In this document: positions 42,320 through 51,341 of the stretch, in pieces
Layout of the letters: every line of letters starts with the position of its first letter
How positions within the stretch are numbered: the first letter of the stretch is position 1
Source of the DNA: Thalassobaculum_A sp040219615
GTDB lineage: Bacteria; Pseudomonadota; Alphaproteobacteria; Thalassobaculales; Thalassobaculaceae
DNA length: 64,000 nucleotides
Assembly: GCF_040219615.1 (NCBI RefSeq)
Contig: NZ_JAVJSE010000010.1
Coordinates: 453,194 to 517,193, forward strand
Direction of reading: 5' to 3'
Notes under the pieces: model-generated
Told to the model about the DNA's origin: nothing
What the model saw: the letters and a program-made list of their open reading frames with translations, nothing else
Databases searched by the model: none
Program-made: the position numbers and the translations under genes

Positions 42320-43984
42320 ATGGCCACGCTGTTCGAGACCCACCGCGCGCTGCTGGAGCGCGCCGTCGCGGCGACCGCCGAGCGCGGCTACTGGACGCCG
42401 TATCCGGAGGCGCCGAGCGGCCGGATCTACGGCGAGACCGCCAAGGACGACGGCGAGGCGGCGTTCGAGGCGCGTCTCGGCAAGCCGTTCGCCCTGCCCG
42501 GCCATCCGGACGACGAGGGCACCGTCGGCGCCGAGCGCTCGCCCTACGGCCGGGCGCTCGACATCGCCTATCCGGCGGCAAGCGTCGACGCCCTGATCGC
42601 CGCCTCACGGGCGGCGGGCGCAGGCTGGGACGCCGCATCCGTCGAGCAGCGCGTCGGGGTGTGCCTGGAGATCCTGGCCCGCCTGAACCGGCGCAGCTTC
42701 GAGATCGGCAACGCGGTGATGCACACCACCGGCCAGGCCTTCGTGATGGCGTTCCAGGCCGGCGGCCCGCACGCCCAGGACCGGGCGCTGGAGGCGGTGG
42801 CCTACGCCTGGGCCGAGATGACCCGCACCCCGGCGGCGGCCGAGTGGAGCAAGCCGCAGGGCAAGGGCGAGCCGCTGGTGCTGGAGAAGCGCTACCGCAT
42901 CGTGCCGCGCGGCATCGCGCTGACCATCGGCTGCGCCACCTTCCCGACCTGGAACGGCTATCCCGGGATGTTCGCCAGCCTGGCGACCGGCAACACCGTG
43001 ATCGTGAAGCCGCATCCGGCGGCGATCCTGCCGCTGGCGATCACCGTCGAGATCGGCCGCGAGGTGCTGGCCGAGCAGGGCTTCGACCCTGACGTGCTGC
43101 TGCTGGCGGCCGACGCGCCGGGCGCCGAGAAGACCAAGGACCTGGCGACCCGGCCGGAGGTCGGCATCGTCGACTTCACCGGCTCCAACGCCTTCGCCGG
43201 CTGGCTGCGCGACAACGTCCGCGGCACCCAGCTCTACACCGAGGAGGCCGGGGTGAACTCGATCGTGGTCGCCTCGACCGGCGACTTCCGCGGCATGTGT
43301 GCCAACATCGCGTTCTCGCTGTCGCTGTACAGCGGCCAGATGTGCACCGCCCCGCAGGACGTGTGGGTGCCGCGCGGCGGCATCGAGACCGACCAGGGCC
43401 ACAAGGCGTTCGACGAAGTCGCCGCCGGCATCGCCGGGGCGGTCGACGGCCTGCTGTCCGACCCGGCCCGGGCCGCCGGGGTATGCGGGGCGCTGGCCGG
43501 CGAGGCGACCCTGCAGCGGGTCAGGGACTCCGCCCGTCTCGGCCGGGTGGTGCGCCCGTCCACGCCGATCGCGGGCCTGGAGGACGCCCGCACCGCCACC
43601 CCGCTGATCCTGGCGGTCGACGCCGCCGAGACCGACGCGCATCTGGAGGAGCGCTTCGGCCCCATCGGGTTCGTCGTGGCCGCCGACGACGCCGCCGACG
43701 CGATCGCCCGGGCCGCCGCGGCGGCCAAGGCCAAGGGCGCGATCACGGCGGCGGTCTACGCCACCGACGACGCGACCCTCGACGCCGCCGCCGACGCCTT
43801 CGCGGCCGCCGGGGTGAACCTGTCCTGCAACCTGACCGGCGGCATCTTCGTGAACCAGAGTGCGGCCTTCAGCGACTACCACGTGACCGGCGGCAACCCG
43901 GCCGGCAACGCCTGCCTGACCGACGCGGCCTTCGTCGCCAACCGCTTCCGGGTGGCGACCGTGCGGCGGTTGAAGGCGGGGTGA
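42320..43984 (+). CDS. paaN: PaaN-type aldehyde dehydrogenase of phenylacetate degradation
   Basis: A 554-residue member of the aldehyde dehydrogenase superfamily matching the stand-alone PaaN family (no fused MaoC hydratase domain as in PaaZ). Catalytic residues are visible: Glu in LYTEEAGVNSIVV near residue 315 and Cys in LYSGQMCTAPQDVWVP near 347. The cofactor region is ALTIGCATFPTWNGYPGMFASLATGNTVIVKPHPAAILP. GAGGGAG precedes the ATG at 42320. It is predicted to oxidise a semialdehyde of the pathway; without the hydratase domain, ring cleavage of the oxepin needs another protein. Confidence 0.93.
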   Translation: MATLFETHRALLERAVAATAERGYWTPYPEAPSGRIYGETAKDDGEAAFEARLGKPFALPGHPDDEGTVGAERSPYGRALDIAYPAASVDALIAASRAAGAGWDAASVEQRVGVCLEILARLNRRSFEIGNAVMHTTGQAFVMAFQAGGPHAQDRALEAVAYAWAEMTRTPAAAEWSKPQGKGEPLVLEKRYRIVPRGIALTIGCATFPTWNGYPGMFASLATGNTVIVKPHPAAILPLAITVEIGREVLAEQGFDPDVLLLAADAPGAEKTKDLATRPEVGIVDFTGSNAFAGWLRDNVRGTQLYTEEAGVNSIVVASTGDFRGMCANIAFSLSLYSGQMCTAPQDVWVPRGGIETDQGHKAFDEVAAGIAGAVDGLLSDPARAAGVCGALAGEATLQRVRDSARLGRVVRPSTPIAGLEDARTATPLILAVDAAETDAHLEERFGPIGFVVAADDAADAIARAAAAAKAKGAITAAVYATDDATLDAAADAFAAAGVNLSCNLTGGIFVNQSAAFSDYHVTGGNPAGNACLTDAAFVANRFRVATVRRLKAG

Positions 43985-43991
43985 CGAACGC

Positions 43992-44095
43992 GGGCGCGCC
44001 CGTCGCTCCGGAATGACGGTATTGCGGTGAAGGCTCATTCCCCCTCGTCATTCCGGACGGACGCGCCGCCTCGGCGCGGCCGATCTGGAACCCAC
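43992..44095. repeat. REP/BIME-like intergenic repeat, copy 2 (left half truncated)
   Basis: The right half, CGTCATTCCGGACGGACGCG ... CTGGAACCCAC, is complete. The left half keeps only GGGCGCGCCCGTCGCTCCGGAATGACG and lacks the GTGGGTTCCGG end. It fills the gap between paaN and the fumarase alpha-subunit gene. Confidence 0.7.
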
Positions 44096-44180
44096 CCGCC
44101 GCCGCACCGACCCCGCCCTTCCCCCTCCCCGACCTTCCCGCTACCCTCGCCTTCCGAGGAAACGCCAACGAGGGCACCCC

Positions 44181-45161
44181 ATGCCCCACGCCCCGAAAAT
44201 TGCCGCAGACGCCCTGGAAGAGGCCGCCCGCACCTGCATGGCCAAGGCCGGGATCGAGATCCCGGACGACTATCTCGGCGGCATCCAGGAAATGGCGAGC
44301 ACCGAGCGCGGCGACCTGTCGGCCTTCGTGCTGCGCGCCATGCTGGAGAACTGGGAGGCCGCCAAGGCCGACAGGCGACCGATGTGCGCCGACACCGGGG
44401 TGCCGCGCTGGTACGTGAAATACGGCAACGAGGCCAAGGTCGAGGGCGGCCCGGTCGAGGTCGAGCGCCGCCTGCGCCGGGCGACGGCGCGCGCCACCCA
44501 GGACGTGCCGCTGCGCCCGAATCGGGTGCACCCGCTGAGCCGCCGGGACAACGACAACAACGTCGGCATCAACGCCCCGGAGATCGAGTACAGCTTCGAG
44601 CCCGAGGCCGACTGGGTCGACATCACCACGGTCCACAAGGGCGGGCTGTTCGGCACCGACTACCGCATGCTGTTCCCGGCCGACGGCATCGACGGCATCA
44701 AGCGCTTCGTCCTCGACACCCTGGTGGCGTTCGGCAAGCGCGGCCTGGCCTGCCAGCCGGCGATCGTCGGCATCGGGCTCGGCGGCTCCAAGGACACCTG
44801 CATGACGCTCGGCAAGCAGGCCGCCTGCCTGCGCACGGTCGGCGACCGCAACCCGGACCCGGAGATCGCCGCCCTCGAACTCGAGCTGAAGGACCTCGGC
44901 AACTCGATCGGCATGGGCGCCATGGGGTTCGTCGGCTCGTCCATGGTCGTCGATTGCCACATCGAGGTCGGCTACACCCACACCGGCGGCATGCCGATGA
45001 GCGTGCACTGCTTCTGCCTGTCGTCCAGGCGGGCCACGGCGCGGCTGCACCCGGACGGGCGGGTCGAGTACCGCACCGACCCGCAATGGTTCACCCCCTA
45101 CATGCGACGGGACACGGTCGAATGGCAGAGCCCAGCGGAAAGCTCAAAGAAGTCCGCCTGA
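44181..45161 (+). CDS. Class I fumarase/tartrate dehydratase alpha subunit
   Basis: A 326-residue iron-sulfur hydro-lyase subunit. Cluster cysteines are in RPMCADTGVPRWYVK near residue 68, SKDTCMTLGKQAACL near 210 and VVDCHIEVGYTHTGGMP near 265. The DTGxP and HTGGMP text is typical of TtdA/FumA N-terminal domains. The beta subunit gene overlaps its 3' end. It hydrates fumarate to malate or dehydrates a tartrate isomer; the two cannot be told apart by eye. Confidence 0.9.
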   Translation: MPHAPKIAADALEEAARTCMAKAGIEIPDDYLGGIQEMASTERGDLSAFVLRAMLENWEAAKADRRPMCADTGVPRWYVKYGNEAKVEGGPVEVERRLRRATARATQDVPLRPNRVHPLSRRDNDNNVGINAPEIEYSFEPEADWVDITTVHKGGLFGTDYRMLFPADGIDGIKRFVLDTLVAFGKRGLACQPAIVGIGLGGSKDTCMTLGKQAACLRTVGDRNPDPEIAALELELKDLGNSIGMGAMGFVGSSMVVDCHIEVGYTHTGGMPMSVHCFCLSSRRATARLHPDGRVEYRTDPQWFTPYMRRDTVEWQSPAESSKKSA

Positions 45162-45805
45162 CCACCCCGGTCACCGACGCGGCCCTGCGCGGGCTCGAAC
45201 TCGGCGACGTGGTGTATCTCGACGGGCTGATCTACACCGGCCGCGAGAGCGTCTACAAACGCGTGCTGCAGGACGGCATGGCGCCGCCGGTCGACCTGAA
45301 GACGCTGACCAACGTCAACTTCCACTGCTCGCCGGCGGCTTCGCGCAACGCCGACGGCAGCTTCAACGTCGGCGCGGTGACCGCCACCGCCAGCTTCCGG
45401 TTCTCGAAATGGCTGCCGCAGTGGTTCGCGGTGTCGGGCGCCAAGGTGATCGTCGGCAAGGGCGGGATGAGCGAGCAGGACTATCGCGAGGTGTTCGTGC
45501 CGGCGGGGGCGGTGTACCTGACCACCGTCGGCTACGGGACCGGCGCCCTGCTGGGCCGCGGCATCAGGCGCGTGGTCGACGCCCACTGGATCGACGATTT
45601 GGGCATCGCCCAGGCGATGTGGGTGCTGGAGGTCGAGAGGTTCGGCCCGCTGCTGGTCGAGAGCGACATGGACGGCAACTCGCTGTTCGAGCGCAACAAC
45701 CGCATCGTCAACCAGGGCCTGGCCCGGGTCTACGAGGGCCTGAAGCCGCCCAGCCTGGCGCGCTTCGGCGAGACCGACGACCGCAAGGACGAGCTGATCG
45801 GGTAG
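45122..45805 (+). CDS. Class I fumarase/tartrate dehydratase beta subunit
   Basis: A 227-residue partner of the alpha subunit. It shows LRGLELGDVVYLDGLIYTGRESVYKRVL near residue 23, FHCSPAA near 70, and KVIVGKGGMSEQDYREVFVPAGAVYLTTVGYGTGALLGRGIRRVVDAHWIDDLG near 108, all typical of TtdB/FumA C-terminal domains. The start at 45122 overlaps the alpha gene by 40 bp in another frame, indicating tight coupling. Confidence 0.9.
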   Translation: MAEPSGKLKEVRLTTPVTDAALRGLELGDVVYLDGLIYTGRESVYKRVLQDGMAPPVDLKTLTNVNFHCSPAASRNADGSFNVGAVTATASFRFSKWLPQWFAVSGAKVIVGKGGMSEQDYREVFVPAGAVYLTTVGYGTGALLGRGIRRVVDAHWIDDLGIAQAMWVLEVERFGPLLVESDMDGNSLFERNNRIVNQGLARVYEGLKPPSLARFGETDDRKDELIG

Positions 45806-45825
45806 GCGGGCCCGGAGGAAAGGGC

Positions 45826-45853
45826 GCCGGAGGCGGGTGCTTCCGCCTCCGGC
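45826..45853. terminator. Bidirectional terminator-like hairpin
   Basis: GCCGGAGGCGG (45826-45836) and CCGCCTCCGGC (45843-45853) form a perfect 11-bp stem with a 6-base loop between two convergent genes. AAGATTT follows on the plus strand and GCCCTTTCC on the minus strand. It probably ends both transcripts. Confidence 0.7.
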
Positions 45854-45863
45854 AAGATTTCGG

Positions 45864-46616
45864 TCACCCGGGCAGGGCGGTGCGCAGCTGCGCCCCGTGC
45901 TCGGCCCTCATGGTGCCGGTCAGCGCCGCATCCGGCGTGACGTCCGAGCCGTAGTAGCGGCCGTTGCGGTCGGCGTTCCAATGCACGTCCGCGACGCCGA
46001 CCCCGGCGCCGGCGAACAGGCCCTCGGTGTCCGACCAGATGACGATGTCGCCGGTGCCCCAGGTGGTCGCGGCGTTCGCCGAGTAGGTCAGGATGTTGAA
46101 TCCGGCATCGGCGCTCAGCGAGAACTTGTTCTGCTGGCGGAAGTTCTGCACGGCCTTGTCGCTCATCAGGATGAAGGCGACCTCGCCGCTGGAGATGCCG
46201 GCCTCGAGCCCGACGGTGAGCCCGCCGACGTCGTAGAACGCCGGACCGCTCCAGCCGCCGCGGCCGTGCGACAGCATCACGCCGTCGCCGCCTTCGCCGC
46301 CGACCCCGAGGGCCGCACGGGTGAAGTCCGGCACGATGTAGACGCCCTTGGCGCTGCGCAGGAGTTCGGCGACCTTCGGGTCCGACCGCATCCGCTGCAC
46401 CACGTCGGTCGCCTTCTCGATCAGCTTCCTGGACTCCATCTTATCCGACCGCTCGGCGGCCGCGCTGTTCTCGTTCGCTTCCTTCTGGGTGGGGGTGGGC
46501 GTTACGCCGGGCGTCGGCTCGTTGTCGAGCCCGACCGCGAGCGTCGGCGCGACCGCGATCGCGCAGCCGACGAGAAACGGTGTCGTGTAGCGGCGCAGAC
46601 TGTCGTGCATACGCAT
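45864..46616 (-). CDS. SYLF/YSC84-domain lipid-binding-like protein, exported
   Basis: A 250-residue protein. A signal peptide covers residues 1-29 (FLVGCAIAVAPTLAVG). A linker rich in Pro, Thr and Asn follows. The SYLF domain runs from about residue 80 to the end: LLRSAKGVYIVPDFTRAALGVGGEGGDGVMLSHG, then GLTVGLEAGISSGEVAFILMSDKAVQNF and FAGAGVGVADVHWNADRNGRYYG. In eukaryotes the SYLF domain binds phosphoinositides; bacterial members are exported and poorly understood. It converges on the fumarase beta gene. Confidence 0.88.
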   Translation of the reverse strand: MRMHDSLRRYTTPFLVGCAIAVAPTLAVGLDNEPTPGVTPTPTQKEANENSAAAERSDKMESRKLIEKATDVVQRMRSDPKVAELLRSAKGVYIVPDFTRAALGVGGEGGDGVMLSHGRGGWSGPAFYDVGGLTVGLEAGISSGEVAFILMSDKAVQNFRQQNKFSLSADAGFNILTYSANAATTWGTGDIVIWSDTEGLFAGAGVGVADVHWNADRNGRYYGSDVTPDAALTGTMRAEHGAQLRTALPG

Positions 46617-46800
46617 GGGTAGTCTCCGTTCAGGTAGTCAGGGCGCCCCCCTGACGGCCGGTGCCTGACGGCCGCCGGCCGCGCGCCTGTCGGGCGCGAA
46701 GCGGAATCGGGCACGTCGGCACCGTCCCGCACGGGGTCAACGCCTGTCCGGCCAACCGGTTCGACAGTTCCGGGCGTGTCGACTACACGACCCTGTCGTT

Positions 46801-47922
46801 CTAGGACTTCGCGTAGGCTGGGCCGATCCCGGCCCGGCCCGGATCCAGCGCCGCCACCACCGCCGCCGGCAGCGCCGGTTTGCGTGCCAGCACCAGGTCG
46901 GCCGCCAGCCGCGACAATGCCGGCGATGTCTGCACCCCGTAGCCGCCCTGGCCGGCCAGCCAGAAGAAGCCCTCGGCGTCGGCGGCGAAGCCGACCGCCG
47001 GGCTGCGGTCGGCGACGAAGCTGCGCAGTCCCGCCCAGCTGCGCTCGACCCGGGTGACCTCGACCGTGGTCATCCGCTCGAACCGGTCCAGCCCCTCGGC
47101 CAGCACCATGTCGTCGGGCCAGGCGTCATGCGGGTCGACCGGGTCCTCGTCGGCCGGCGACACCATCAGCTTGCCGGCCTCGGGCTTGGCGTACCAGGAT
47201 TCGGACACCGGTGCGAACAGGGGCCAGCGGTCGACGTCATGGCCGGCGGGTGCCGGCAGGATTGCCGCCGACCGCCGCATCGGCACCAATCCGACCCGCG
47301 CCACCCCGGCCATCTCCGCCACCGTGTCGGCCCAGGCGCCGGCCGCGTTCACCAGCACCGGCGCCTCGAACTCTCCGGCTGCCGTCTCGACCCGCCAGAC
47401 GCCGCCGCCTCTCCCGATCCGTTCCGCGCCGGCATCCTGGACCACTGTGCCGCGGTGGTGCCTCAGCTGCCGCGCGAAGCCCTGCAGCAGCCGGTCGACG
47501 TCGATGTCGCGGGCGCCACGCTCGATCGCGGCACCGCTGATCAGGTCGCCCCGCAGCACCGGCACAAGCGCGACCGCCTCGTCCGGACTCAGCGCCTCCA
47601 TGCCCTCGGCCCCGGCCAGATGCCGCTCCAGCGCCGGCATCTCGGCCTCGGTCGCCACCAGCAGTTCGCCGCGGGGCGAAAGCAGCGGGCCGTCGACGAA
47701 GTCGGGGACCTCCAGCGCCGGGGCGCTGGCGGCGTTCAGCGCCCGCAGCGTGGCGTTGCCGTAGTTGGCGATGAAGATCGCGGCCGAGCGGCCGGTGGCG
47801 TGGGTGCCGATCGCCGGCTCGCGCTCCAGCACCGTCACCCGGGCATCGGGCGCCAGCCGGGCGGCCGCGGAGATGCCGGCAATGCCGCCGCCGATCACCA
47901 GGACGTCGGCGGTTCCGGTCAC
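46801..47922 (-). CDS. FAD-dependent amino acid/amine oxidoreductase (DadA/glycine oxidase type)
   Basis: A 373-residue DAO-family flavoprotein. The FAD motif is VLVIGGGIAGISAAARLAPDARVTVLEREPAIGTHATGRSAA at residue 6. The family C-terminal block is FFWLAGQGGYGVQTSPALSRLAADLVL near 325. The GTG start overlaps the stop of the polyamine-type ATPase gene (GTGA), so it is the last gene of that transport operon. It likely oxidises the imported amine or a derived amino acid. Confidence 0.9.
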   Translation of the reverse strand: MTGTADVLVIGGGIAGISAAARLAPDARVTVLEREPAIGTHATGRSAAIFIANYGNATLRALNAASAPALEVPDFVDGPLLSPRGELLVATEAEMPALERHLAGAEGMEALSPDEAVALVPVLRGDLISGAAIERGARDIDVDRLLQGFARQLRHHRGTVVQDAGAERIGRGGGVWRVETAAGEFEAPVLVNAAGAWADTVAEMAGVARVGLVPMRRSAAILPAPAGHDVDRWPLFAPVSESWYAKPEAGKLMVSPADEDPVDPHDAWPDDMVLAEGLDRFERMTTVEVTRVERSWAGLRSFVADRSPAVGFAADAEGFFWLAGQGGYGVQTSPALSRLAADLVLARKPALPAAVVAALDPGRAGIGPAYAKS

Positions 47923-49016
47923 GCCGCCCCCGAGCGCTTGTCGCCGGGCAGGGCGGTGCAGTCCTCGGGCCGCACGCTGACGGTGACCTCCGCGCCCTCG
48001 GGAAACGGCCGGCCGTCGATCATCTGGATGGCCTGGGCCTGTACCTCGCCGATGCGCAGGAAGTAGCGCGCCAGCTGGCCCTGGTAGTCGACCGCCTCGA
48101 CGGTGGCGCCGACCGCGACGGCGCCCGGCGGGGCGGTCATGGAGGTGGAGAGCGTGAGCTTCTCGGCCCGCACCACCAGCCGTGCCGCGCCCGCATCGCC
48201 GAGCCTGGGAGCCCGGTCGCGCGGCAGCGCCAGCCGACCGAACGCCGCCGATTCCAGCTCGACCGATCCGGTGTCGCCGCCGCTTACCCGGGCCTCGAAG
48301 ATGTTGGCCGCGCCCAGGAAGCGCGCGACGAACTCGTTGGCCGGGGTGTTGTAGACCTCCTCCGGGGCGCCCTCCTGCTGAACCTCGCCGGCGCTCATCA
48401 CCACGATCCGGTCGGACATCGCCAGCGCCTCCGACTGGTCGTGGGTGACGAAGATCGAGGTCACGCCGATGCGGTGCTGGATCGCCTTCAACTCGACCCG
48501 CATCTCCTCGCGCAGGTTGGCGTCGAGGGCCGACAGCGGCTCGTCGAGCAGCAGCACGTCGGGCTCGATGACGATCGCACGGGCCAGGGCGATGCGCTGC
48601 TGCTGGCCACCGGAGAGCTGGGTCGGGTACCGCTCCTCGACCCCCGGCAGGCGGACGATCTCCAGGGCCTGGCGGACCTTGTCGCGCGCATCGCCCTTGG
48701 ACACACCGCGATATTTAAGGCCGAAGGCGATGTTCTGCTCGATGGTCTTGTGCGGGAACAGCGCGTAGTTCTGGAACACCAGCCCCAGGTTGCGCTTGTG
48801 GATCGGCACGTCGTTGACCCGGCGGCCGCCGATCAGGATATCGCCACCGGTCGGCCTCTCGAGGCCGGCGACCATGCGCAGGATGGTGGTCTTGCCGCAG
48901 CCGGACGGTCCCAGCAGCGTAGTGAACGAGCCTTCCTCGAACGTCACGTCGGCCTTCTGAACCGCCGTGATCGGCCCGAACGACTTGGTAACTCCCTGCA
49001 GTTCAACGCGTGCCAC
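47919..49016 (-). CDS. Polyamine-type ABC transporter ATPase (PotA family)
   Basis: A 365-residue ATPase. Walker A GPSGCGKT is near residue 36, the signature LSGGQQQRIALARAI near 135, and Walker B VLLLDEPLSALDANLRE. The C-terminal TOBE domain (about 270-355) is typical of PotA/FbpC. The start is GTG at 49016. Two hairpins separate it from the binding-protein gene upstream. Confidence 0.94.
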   Translation of the reverse strand: MARVELQGVTKSFGPITAVQKADVTFEEGSFTTLLGPSGCGKTTILRMVAGLERPTGGDILIGGRRVNDVPIHKRNLGLVFQNYALFPHKTIEQNIAFGLKYRGVSKGDARDKVRQALEIVRLPGVEERYPTQLSGGQQQRIALARAIVIEPDVLLLDEPLSALDANLREEMRVELKAIQHRIGVTSIFVTHDQSEALAMSDRIVVMSAGEVQQEGAPEEVYNTPANEFVARFLGAANIFEARVSGGDTGSVELESAAFGRLALPRDRAPRLGDAGAARLVVRAEKLTLSTSMTAPPGAVAVGATVEAVDYQGQLARYFLRIGEVQAQAIQMIDGRPFPEGAEVTVSVRPEDCTALPGDKRSGAA

Positions 49017-49080
49017 GGCTGCCCCGCCCGTTGTGGTTCCTGCGCGTTCGCTCCGCCCTACGCGGCCCGCCGAGGGCGGG

Positions 49081-49151
49081 CACCTCAGGACGATAGAGAA
49101 TGGGCTGTCGCCCTGAGGTGCCCTGACCCCGGACTTGGTGTGGGGTCAGGG
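49081..49151 (-). repeat. Two consecutive stem-loops between the binding-protein and ATPase genes
   Basis: CACCTCAGG (49081-49089) pairs with CCTGAGGTG (49112-49120). Directly after it CCCTGACCCC (49121-49130) pairs with GGGGTCAGGG (49142-49151). Both stems are perfect (9 and 10 bp). Lying between the binding-protein gene and the ATPase gene, they probably tune the ratio of the two products. I see no U-run. Confidence 0.6.
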
Positions 49152-49161
49152 CCTCGAAGGG

Positions 49162-50325
49162 TCAGGCGCCCTTCTTGATGCGGTTCCAGGCCTTGCGCTG
49201 GTCCTTCTCGACCGGGTTCCAGACGGACGGATCACGGAACACCAGGCCCTCCAGCTTGCCGGTCGGGTCGTAAGCCGGCAGGCCCTCGATGACCTCGGTC
49301 ATCGCCACCTTCTGCGGGTCGAGGGACGGCGGATACTTCTGGCCCTCGGCCACCGCGATGGCGGTCTTCGGCTCGAGCATGAAGTTCAGCAGCTCCTCGG
49401 CCTCGGCCATCGGCGAGCCCTTGAGCACGAACATGCTCTCCATCCAGGCCAGCCCGTTCTTGGGATCCAGGTAGCCGATCGGATGGCCCTGGGCCTGCAG
49501 GGCGGCGACCCGGCCAGACCACGCCTCGGTGACGTAGATCTCGCCCTTGGCCAGCAGGTCCATCAGCTCGGCGCCCGAGCTCCAGTACTTCAGCACCAGT
49601 TCGCGGTGCTCGCGGACCTTGTCCCAGACCGCGTCCCAGTCCTGGATGTCGTTCGGGTCCTGGCCGGACTGCAGGGCGCCGTACCAGGCGCGGTTGGCCC
49701 AGTCGCCGCCCCAACCGCCGATCTTGCCCTTCAGCTCCTTGTCGAGCAGCAGGTCGGCACCGAGCTTCTCGGCCTCGGCCTTGGAAACGTGCTCGGTGTT
49801 GTAGGCGATGCCGGTGGTTCCGTAGTCGTAGGGCACCGCCGACAGGCTGTCCGGGGTGATCGCCCGGAACGGCGCCATGATCGACTCCATGACGTTGGCG
49901 ATGTTCGGGATGTTGGCCTCGTTCAGCTCGCTCCCGTAGCCGGCGTCGACCCAGCGCTTGTACCAGCTGACCCCGGAGGAATGCAGGATGTTGTGGCCGT
50001 CGGTGCTGCCGGCGGCGCGCACCTTGGTCAGCACCTCGGCCTCGCCGCCGAAGGTGGCGTCGATCACCGTGTTGCCGGTCTTCTTCTCGTAGGGATCGAA
50101 GGCGTGCTTGCGCAGCGCCTCGCTGACCACCCCGCCCCAGCCCTCGAAATGCAGCTCGGTGCCGGCGGCCAGCGCGTGCCGCGACAGCCCCGTCATCACG
50201 CCGCCCGAGACCCCGGCCGCCAGCCCGGCATAGCCGAGCAGCGCCATGAACGTGCGGCGGTCGACGTCGCCGTTGCCGAGCCGCTCGCGCAGCCCCTCGT
50301 AGCGTTTCGTGCTGTCGATCTTCAT
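49162..50325 (-). CDS. Spermidine/putrescine-type ABC transporter substrate-binding protein
   Basis: A 387-residue periplasmic binding protein of the PotD/PotF type. The N-terminus has a twin-arginine-like motif, DRRTFMALLGYAGLAAGVSGG, and cleavage is likely near residue 53 (ALAAG). The mature part begins TELHFEGWGGVVSEALRKHAFDPYEKKTGNTVIDATFGGEAEVL, with the family YDYGTTGIAYN near 165 and WSGRVAALQAQG near 270. Its ligand is probably a polyamine or other small amine, supported by the downstream oxidase. Confidence 0.92.
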   Translation of the reverse strand: MKIDSTKRYEGLRERLGNGDVDRRTFMALLGYAGLAAGVSGGVMTGLSRHALAAGTELHFEGWGGVVSEALRKHAFDPYEKKTGNTVIDATFGGEAEVLTKVRAAGSTDGHNILHSSGVSWYKRWVDAGYGSELNEANIPNIANVMESIMAPFRAITPDSLSAVPYDYGTTGIAYNTEHVSKAEAEKLGADLLLDKELKGKIGGWGGDWANRAWYGALQSGQDPNDIQDWDAVWDKVREHRELVLKYWSSGAELMDLLAKGEIYVTEAWSGRVAALQAQGHPIGYLDPKNGLAWMESMFVLKGSPMAEAEELLNFMLEPKTAIAVAEGQKYPPSLDPQKVAMTEVIEGLPAYDPTGKLEGLVFRDPSVWNPVEKDQRKAWNRIKKGA

Positions 50326-50387
50326 CTTTCGTCTCCCTGTTGTTGGTGGCTGGTCGCTTGTTGTCGATTCAAGCCTTTGCGGCGGGC

Positions 50388-50519
50388 GGGTTCCGGATCG
50401 ATCCGTCCCGCTAGCGCGGTCCGTCTCGTCCGGAATGACGAAGCAACGGGGGGCCGCCGTTCTCCTCCTCTCGTCATTCCGGAGCGGTCCGCCGACGGCG
50501 GAGCGCATCCGGAACCCAG
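50388..50519. repeat. REP/BIME-like intergenic repeat, copy 3 (between binding protein and permease genes)
   Basis: GCGGGTTCCGG ... CGTCCGGAATGACG faces CGTCATTCCGGAGCGG ... CATCCGGAACCCA across a C- and T-rich spacer. It lies inside the polyamine transporter operon, in the 221-bp gap between the downstream-transcribed binding protein and the upstream permease. Confidence 0.75.
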
Positions 50520-50546
50520 ATCGCGACGGGCGAGCGGCGACCACCA

Positions 50547-51332
50547 TCAACCCCGTCGCCGCGCGAAGTAGCGGGCCAGCGCGCCGGCGGTCAGCGGCAG
50601 GCCGACGGTGACGACGATCATGACGAAGCCGAGGGCGTTGATCTCCGGGCTGACCGAGTTGCGCAGCATCCCGAAGATCTGGGTCGGCACCGTCTCGGCC
50701 CCGGCCGGCCGCCAGAAGATCGTGGCGGTGATGTTGTCGAACGAGATCGTGAACGCGAACAGCGCGCCGGCGAACACCGCCGGCATCAGCAGCGGCAGGG
50801 TGACCTGCAGGAAGGTCTCCAGCGGCGACGCGCCGAGGCTGCGGGCGGCTTCCTCGTACTCGCGCCGGATCCCGACCAGGCGGGCCTGCACCACCAGCAC
50901 CACGAACGGCAGCGCGATGATGGTGTGGCCGAGCAGCAGCAGCGCGAAGGAACGCGGCATCGACAGCCAGCGCAGGAAGATCAGCAGGCCGACCGCCAGC
51001 ACGGTCTCCGGCACCAGCACCGGCGAGATCAGCAGCGTGGTGATCCAGTCCTTGCCCCGGAACCGGTAGCGGACCAGCGCCAGCGACGCCAGGATGCCGA
51101 GGGTGGTGGCGCAGGCCGCGGTCAGCAGGCCGAGCGTGAAAGAGGTCTCGAAGGCCCGCATGATGGCCTCGTTCTCGAACAGCCGGCGGAACCAGCGCAG
51201 GCTGAACCCCTCGATCGGGAAGCCGCTGAACTGCGAGCTGTTGAAGGCCAGCAGCAGGACCACGGCCACCGGCGCGAACATGAATACGTAGACTGCGACC
51301 GCGTAGCCCCTGATCCAGTTCCACGCCCGCAT
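50547..51332 (-). CDS. Polyamine-type ABC transporter permease (PotC family)
   Basis: A 261-residue permease with six transmembrane helices. The coupling loop is EEAARSLGASPLETFLQVTLPLLMPAV near residue 165. The N-terminal FAPVAVVLLLAFNSSQFSGFPIEGFSLRWFRRLF is typical of PotC. It forms the channel with the PotB-like permease encoded just upstream (10-bp gap). Confidence 0.94.
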   Translation of the reverse strand: MRAWNWIRGYAVAVYVFMFAPVAVVLLLAFNSSQFSGFPIEGFSLRWFRRLFENEAIMRAFETSFTLGLLTAACATTLGILASLALVRYRFRGKDWITTLLISPVLVPETVLAVGLLIFLRWLSMPRSFALLLLGHTIIALPFVVLVVQARLVGIRREYEEAARSLGASPLETFLQVTLPLLMPAVFAGALFAFTISFDNITATIFWRPAGAETVPTQIFGMLRNSVSPEINALGFVMIVVTVGLPLTAGALARYFARRRG

Positions 51333-51341
51333 CGGCCGCCC

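Noticed and set aside
31213..44180. Recently transferred genomic island (paa region)
   Set aside because: The toxin-antitoxin pair and repeats suggested it, but base composition looks the same as the flanks by eye, and there is no integrase, tRNA or direct-repeat border.
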